Below, in pieces: positions 1 to 5,000 of a stretch of 6,475 nucleotides of DNA. Position 1 is the first letter of the stretch. Every line of letters begins with the position of its first letter. The notes below the pieces were generated by a model. The model was given only the letters and a program-made list of their open reading frames with translations, did not search any database and was not told where the DNA came from. Position numbers and translations under genes: made by a program. Source of the DNA: Gemmatimonadaceae bacterium (GTDB taxonomy: Bacteria > Gemmatimonadota > Gemmatimonadetes > Gemmatimonadales > Gemmatimonadaceae); the NCBI GenBank assembly GCA_025357975.1, contig JANYKY010000363.1, positions 1 to 6,475 on the forward strand, given 5' to 3'.

Positions 1-148
1 CGGGCGGCAACTTCCTGGCGAGATACTTGTCCAGATTGTCCGTGATATCAAACAGAATCACGAGAAACGGCATCCCGAGAGACGTCGACAGGAAAATCTT
101 GAAGAACTCGGAGAACACGTAACGGTCGAGCGGACGGACAATTCTCAT
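1..148 (-). CDS. lptG: LptF/LptG-family LPS export permease, N-terminal part (runs off left edge)
   Basis: This is the second permease gene of the minus-strand operon. Only its first 49 codons lie in the window. The ATG at 148-146 opens a protein beginning MRIVRPLDRYVFSEFFKIFL, the typical family opening: a short cytoplasmic amphipathic stretch with R-x-x-D-R-Y and then a first membrane helix. That helix spans about residues 15-35 (F-F-K-I-F-L to V-I-L-F-D) and is followed by D-I-T-D-N-L-D-K-Y-L, like the start of LptG proteins. In the known system LptF and LptG form the membrane heterodimer that works with the ATPase LptB to extract LPS from the inner membrane and pass it to LptC/LptA. The start overlaps the lptF stop by ATGA with no strong ribosome site, so translation is probably coupled to lptF. 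The choice of G rather than F rests only on gene order; family membership is secure, the letter is not. Confidence 0.85.
   Translation of the reverse strand, partial: MRIVRPLDRYVFSEFFKIFLSTSLGMPFLVILFDITDNLDKYLARKLPP
145..148 (-). other. ATGA stop/start overlap between the two permease genes
   Basis: On the minus strand the lptF stop TGA (147-145) and the next ATG (148-146) share bases in the tetranucleotide ATGA. The bases just upstream (GACGGTTGAATC) contain no good Shine-Dalgarno. This arrangement is typical of translational coupling by re-initiation, which would keep the two LptB2FG permease subunits at equal amounts. Confidence 0.8.
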
Positions 149-1890
149 GATTCAACCGTCCGAGCGGTGCCGATTCTCGCCGGTGGGACCCGCTTGCGCC
201 TGAACTTGTATCGAATTGTGTCGAGCATTTCACCGAGATCGCCGCTGCGCGATGATCCGCTCTCCATCCCCAACCGGCCGAGAAGCACAAGCGCGACGAG
301 CCCGAAAATCACATTGGCGAGCCACATCGATACGACAGGTGGTAGCATGCCCCTGCGTGCAAGTGACTCACCCGCAATGAGCCCGACGTAGTAAATGCCG
401 AATACTACCAGGCTCACTCCGATGGTCAGCCCGACGCCGCCGCGCGGAAAGCGAAGTGCGATGGGTGCGCCAAGGAGCACGAAGATGAAACACGCTGCTG
501 CCAGTGCGAACTTCTTCTGTATCTCCACCTCGTACCCGTTGAGGCTGCGGAGGGACTCAGTCAGCTGAAGGCGCGCCGACTCGACCTGTCCGGGAATCAC
601 CTCGTTCGAAATGGTCTGCGCTCCAGGGGGAACTGTATCGGGCCTGCCCGGAACAACCGAGCCGATAACAGCGGGCCTCGGTGGTTGCCGCAGAAAGCGA
701 TTCGGCCGAAAAACCGGTGCCTGAGCTCTGGCCGCAGTGTCCCGTATCGGCGGCGCGACGTGCACCGGTGAAGCCTGCGTCTTCGCGGAAGTGTCGCGCC
801 TGGCAGTCGTGTCGCGCTTGGGGGTCGTATCGCGCTTCGCCGCCGTGTCACGCTTCGGCGTCGTATCCTGTACCAGAGGAACAGCGGGAGGCGGCGCCTG
901 CGCGAGGAGTTGCTTCATCTTGAGCTGCGCGAGAAGCTGACAGTAGACCCGCCCGACTCCAGCCGCGATCGGCTCCCTGGTCTGCACCGTCAGCTGCTCT
1001 TTGGTGAGTTTCACACCACGTTGCTGGGCGAGAAGCACCTTGGCGCGATACTCCTTCAGAGCGTCCACGAACTGCTTGTGCGCCGTCACCGCATTCCGTT
1101 GCATCTCGCACACGGACATCTCACGTTCGCCTTTATAGTTGTCGGTCGCAGTCTTCTGGAATGAGTTGCCTACGCCCGGAACACGGATCATCTGCGTATT
1201 GAAATACAGTCTTTGCAGTTGTTCTACATGATCGGTAGGAACATCCTGGACTGTGCCGCTGTATAGTGTTAACTGGAGGTCCTGCTGATTCGGTGACATC
1301 GCCATGTTCCCCGAATCCGCGTAAATAGTGCGGCGTAGCGTGGGATCGCCCATGTCGTAAATGGTGATCTCACGCATGAGGTTAGAGGTTTGCGACAGTC
1401 GCCCGGCCCTCAAGTAGAGCTTGCCCGGGCTCACTTCATTGATCACCTGCTCGCGGAGAGCGAACGTCGGCTTTTTTTGCGCGATGTCTCCCTGCAGCGT
1501 TCGCAACCTGTGATTCGCCCGCGGCAGGATCTGGTCGTTGAACCCGACCATGATAATCGTCACGCCCAGGGCGGCCCAGAGCACCGGAGTCAGCACGTTC
1601 CGGAGACTCACACCGCTCGCCTTCATTGCGGTTATCTCGTTTTCCGAGGCAAGGCGGCTGAATGCATAAAGCGTCGCCACGAGCACGGCCATTGGGAGAG
1701 ACAACGCGACTGTAAGCGGAATCGAGAGGCCGAGAAACTCTGCGATGACACTCCACGGAAGTCCCTTGCCAACGAGGTCTCCGAACCGTTTGGCGAGGTA
1801 TTGCAGCAACAACAGCGAGGTGAGCGCTGAGAGTGCAAAGACCAGGGGTCCGAAGTGCTCCTTGAGGACGTATTTGTGGAGTATCTTCAC
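145..1890 (-). CDS. lptF: LptF/LptG-family LPS export permease with enlarged periplasmic region
   Basis: Inner-membrane permease subunit of the LptB2FG lipopolysaccharide exporter. The start is the GTG at 1890-1888: it gives the family-typical beginning M-K-I-L-H-K-Y-V-L-K-E, and a stop lies in frame 13 codons upstream (1932-1930). Three N-terminal membrane segments lie near residues 12-34, 48-77 and 99-117. The conserved cytoplasmic loop SRLASENEITAMKASGVSL (78-96) lies between the second and third. A periplasmic beta-rich domain occupies about 120-245. Three C-terminal segments lie near 461-480, 486-507 and 519-539, with the hallmarks L-L-G-A-P-I-A-L, G-I-Y-Y-V-G and M-W-L-A-N. At 581 residues it is about 200 longer than the usual 360-400. 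The excess is a charged helical stretch (about 250-333, cysteines 261 and 317) plus a Pro/Arg/Asp/Thr-rich stretch (about 334-435) with tandem R-D-T-x-x-K/R repeats. A basic tail of about 40 residues follows the last helix. It overlaps the next permease gene by 4 bp. Family assignment is very safe; LptF rather than LptG is by gene order. Confidence 0.93.
   Translation of the reverse strand: MKILHKYVLKEHFGPLVFALSALTSLLLLQYLAKRFGDLVGKGLPWSVIAEFLGLSIPLTVALSLPMAVLVATLYAFSRLASENEITAMKASGVSLRNVLTPVLWAALGVTIIMVGFNDQILPRANHRLRTLQGDIAQKKPTFALREQVINEVSPGKLYLRAGRLSQTSNLMREITIYDMGDPTLRRTIYADSGNMAMSPNQQDLQLTLYSGTVQDVPTDHVEQLQRLYFNTQMIRVPGVGNSFQKTATDNYKGEREMSVCEMQRNAVTAHKQFVDALKEYRAKVLLAQQRGVKLTKEQLTVQTREPIAAGVGRVYCQLLAQLKMKQLLAQAPPPAVPLVQDTTPKRDTAAKRDTTPKRDTTARRDTSAKTQASPVHVAPPIRDTAARAQAPVFRPNRFLRQPPRPAVIGSVVPGRPDTVPPGAQTISNEVIPGQVESARLQLTESLRSLNGYEVEIQKKFALAAACFIFVLLGAPIALRFPRGGVGLTIGVSLVVFGIYYVGLIAGESLARRGMLPPVVSMWLANVIFGLVALVLLGRLGMESGSSRSGDLGEMLDTIRYKFRRKRVPPARIGTARTVES
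791..868 (-). repeat. 18-bp in-frame tandem repeat encoding R-D-T-x-x-K/R hexapeptides
   Basis: Four consecutive 18-bp units can be laid out at 791-808, 809-826, 827-844 and 845-862. Each begins gtRtcRcgc on the plus strand; a degenerate fifth begins at 863. As 18 is six codons, the lptF frame is kept. Read on the minus strand they encode R-D-T units at residues 347-349, 353-355, 359-361 and 365-367, after an initial Q-D-T at 341-343. A further isolated R-D-T lies at 383-385 outside the array. The units alternate T-T-P-K, A-A-K, T-T-P-K, T-A-R and S-A-K between the R-D-T cores. The segment lies in the predicted periplasmic insert of LptF. It looks like slippage-derived low-complexity linker sequence rather than a folded domain. 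Confidence 0.85.
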
Positions 1891-1926
1891 GGGGTGAAAT
1901 ATACGGGGGACCGTAGCGCCTGTGAC
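1891..1926 (-). promoter_or_regulatory. Candidate sigma70-like promoter for lptF-lptG, predicted leaderless
   Basis: Read on the minus strand, GTCACA (1926-1921, four of six matches to TTGACA) is followed after exactly 17 bases by TATATT (1903-1898, five of six matches to TATAAT). The usual distance to a start site places +1 at about 1891-1890, next to or on the GTG start codon at 1890. If correct, the lptF message has almost no leader, which agrees with the missing Shine-Dalgarno. The call rests on two hexamers only, and the consensus used is the general bacterial one, not one verified for this organism. Confidence 0.35.
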
Positions 1927-1935
1927 CCTTCACCG
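1891..1935. promoter_or_regulatory. 45-bp divergent intergenic region
   Basis: This is the only non-coding stretch in the window, between the GTG of lptF (minus) and the preferred ATG of the SprA-like gene (plus). It contains one short AT-rich island, aaatatac (1897-1904), in otherwise GC-rich sequence. Neither start is preceded by a recognisable purine-rich Shine-Dalgarno. Promoters for both directions must lie here or within the opposing gene's 5' end. For the plus strand, tatacg (1900-1905) is the only -10-like hexamer seen, and I found no fitting -35, so the plus-strand promoter is not located. Confidence 0.6.
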
Positions 1936-2031
1936 ATGGCGCCGCGCAAGCGCGTACGCTTCATACACCGTATGATGGCGTTGTGCACGTTTGCCATGGC
2001 CTTAGCGACGCCCGCCGCCAGCGCACGCGCT
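1936..2031 (+). other. Sec signal peptide of the SprA-like protein
   Basis: Residues 1-12 are strongly basic (R4, K5, R6, R8, H11, R12). Residues 13-28 form a hydrophobic core (M-M-A-L-C-T-F-A-M-A-L-A-T-P-A-A). A signal-peptidase-I-like A-R-A site precedes Q33. This fits export across the inner membrane before barrel assembly in the outer membrane. The start at 1936 is favoured over the in-frame ATG pair at 1972-1977 because the later start would remove every positive charge of the n-region. Confidence 0.8.
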
Positions 2032-5000
2032 CAAAATCCGCGTGACACAGTCCGAACCCCCGCTCCGCGCGACACCATTATCCGAACTCCCCCGGTCACG
2101 ATTCGGATCGGGTCCGACTCGCTGGCGATGAGACTTCCAACCGTGCTGTCTCGAGCTGACCGCGACAGCTACCGCCGAGCCGTCGCCCAGATCGAAGCCG
2201 CACGAGCCACGGCCTTTCAGCAGAACATGCGGTCCATCATCCAGGCCGTCTGGGGCCAGGTAGCCGCTTCAACGTTTGCAACCGCCGAGAAACCGCCGTC
2301 ATTTGCCCTCAATCCAGTCGACAAATCGCAGCGAAAAGTCGCCGTCAAAGCCGGTGATATAATCGCTCAGCATTCGGACTTGTCGCTTCAGCTGAATGCG
2401 CGAATGGAGGTCAGGGCAGAAAAAAATCAGAATGAGCGCTGCGCGGTCGGAACCGTGCAGCCGGTGTTCGACTGCCAGAGCAACTTTCTGCCGATAACGG
2501 ATTTTCAGTTCAACGCGAAATCGGGAGGCGTTGTCGCCGACCGTATTCACGTGGATGTCGATTACGACACTCAACGCGAATTCGACGGTTCGAACAACAT
2601 CTCGGTGAACTACGCAGGCAAGGCAAACGAGCTCATCCAGAAAATCGAGCTCGGCAACGTCACGTTCGAGCCACCCTTGTCGCGTTTCATAACCGCAGGC
2701 ATTCCGAGCGGCAATTACGGACTCCAGGCGGGCTTGAGACTCGGGTCCGCCCGGATCAAGGGCATCATCGCCCAGCAAAAAGGAAACATCGTGAGCGACC
2801 GCGTCTTCACCGTCGGTGATCGCACGCTCTCTGCTGTGAATCGCCGAATCGAAGACCACCAATTCGAGCCCCGGCGCTTCTTCTTCACGATTCCCCCGCG
2901 CCTCCTCGGCTCAGCTTACCCGAATGTAGATATTCTCGACAGCCGAAGGATGGAGCTTCTCGCCCGTGCGCTGCCCGATACGCTTCGCCCGACAAAAATT
3001 TTCCTGTACCGGCTTCTCATCGGCGGGCAACCACCGAATCCGAGCGGCCCGCAATTCCGAATTATTGGCGATCCGCGATCGCGCCGGGGACCTGTTTATG
3101 AAAGGCTCCGCGAAGGCATCGATTATTACGTCGATCCTTCGCAGCTATGGGTCGCACTTGTGCGCCCCTTGTCGCTCAACAATGAACGCCTCGTGGTCGC
3201 ATACCGAGTCCGGGTCAATGGCCGCGACACGACCAACGTATCCACAGGCGGCACTCCGGATCTCGAGTTCAGGTCGCAGACTGAGCAATTCGCGAATCTG
3301 TTGTGGGATCCGCAAGTCACCCCGCAGGCCCCCGCGTTCGATCGCGAGATTCGCAGTGTCTACAGAATCGGCGGACCAGAGGTCATCAGGCAAAGCGTTG
3401 TCGTAAAAGTGGTGACGGGTACTGGCGATGATCAGGAGAAACCCGCGGGTGGCGATGGGCAGGGCGCGAACACTTACCTCCAGCTCTTCGGACTCGCTCA
3501 AAAAACGAACACGTCGACCTTCGATCTCGAGAATCGCCTCTGGCCCCGGCCGTCCGACCCGAATTTCGAGTTAAGCCTTGGCACATCTGCCGCGCGCGTG
3601 ATTCGGGACCACTTTCTCGTCTTCCCATCACTGCGACCGTTCGGGCGCGATGGTCTTGCGGGCGCGCTCAATCCGACAAACGACACGATTTACACGACCC
3701 CGTCGGAATATGTACGATCTGCGCAACGTCCCTCGTCGGTCTATCACATCAGCGTTCGGTATCAGGCGGAGGGGAGCGGTGAAGGCGGAACTCTCATGCT
3801 CGGATCGGTGCAGGTTCGCCCGAACTCTGAGCGCCTCCTTGTCGACGGGATTCCTCTTGCCCGCGGCAGTGACTACACGGTCGATTACGATCTTGGACGA
3901 GTGACGTTCGCCCGGCCCGACACGCTGTTCCCGCGGCCGCGACAGGTAACGGTGCAGTTCGAGGAGAATCCGATATTCGCGGAGACGCCGACATCGATTC
4001 TCGGCGCGACCGCTGAGATCCCGATGACGAACGGGTCGCTGGCTTTCACCGCAATCTCACAGACACAGAATTCGACATTCAACCGGCCACCGCTCGGTTT
4101 CGAGCCGGCGTCATCGCTTGTCGCCGGCGTTACCGCGCAGTTCAGCTTCGATGCGTCGCCGCTAACGTCGCTTGTGTCTCATCTGCCGTTTGGCGCGACG
4201 GACGTTCCCTCGCGCATCAACGTTGCCGGCGAATTCGCGGCGAGCCGTCCCAAGCCGAACGCAGCAGGTCAGGCATACCTCGAATCCTTCGAGGGCCAGG
4301 GCGGTATCGGCGTTCCGCTCACCGATGCGAATTGGTATTACAGCAGTCAACCCGCGCTCGGCCGTGTCATTCCGTCGCGATTTGGCTCCGACGTGCTGGA
4401 TCTCAACCGTGCGGCGACGATGGCGTGGCAGAGTAACGGACTCGATGCAACCGGCAAGGCCTTCCGTCCGCGAATCGAGGATATCGATCCGCTTACCAAT
4501 GTCGTGGGAACGGGAATTTCAGCGCCCGAGCCGTTGCTGTGGATGACATTGTATCCGCTATCGATCGGCGGCCTTCGTGGTAGTGGCGGGTTTGAGTGGA
4601 CCGTAAATCAAACGGTGCCTGGGCGTCGCTGGAGATCGATTCGGACTCCGCTTGGGCCGAGCGGATCTGACCTATCGCACATAGAGAACATCGAGTTCTG
4701 GGCGCGAATTCCGGTTTCGGCTTCTCAGCGTGCGCGAAACCCAGTGGTCGTTCTCGATTTTGGTGACGTCTCGGAAAACTCCGTTGCATTTGCGCCCGAT
4801 ACTTTGCATTTGCGGCGAGTAAACGGAGCTGCGGCTCTCGATACGACGTACACGGGTAAGGCGATACAGGGAATTGATCGCCTCGATAGTGAGCGCGATC
4901 CGTTTTCGAGAGCCTTCAATGTCGGTGTGAACGACAACGGGCTGGCGGGAGACATCGCGGGAGCCATCAACGTCGTCGCCGACACCATCCCGGGAGCGCC

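Noticed and set aside
791..868. The regular 18-bp repeats as a CRISPR-like array
   Set aside because: There are no spacers. The units abut, are in frame, and encode a hexapeptide repeat in LptF.
1390..1933. 146- and 165-codon open frames overlapping the 5' part of lptF
   Set aside because: Both are in other frames of the well-supported membrane-segment and jellyroll coding region. Their products are rich in R, P and H without motifs.
1894..1935. Upstream GTG (1894-1896) as the start of the SprA-like gene
   Set aside because: It would add 14 residues before an already complete basic n-region and leave only 3 bp between the divergent starts.
1936..2031. Lipoprotein signal peptide with C17 as lipidation site
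   Set aside because: C17 lies in the middle of the hydrophobic core with no lipobox before it. The A-R-A|Q site further on fits signal peptidase I.
2299..2862. A 187-codon open frame on the minus strand
   Set aside because: It lies wholly inside the SprA-like reading frame, which has strong family motifs at exactly this place. The antisense product has no recognisable domain.
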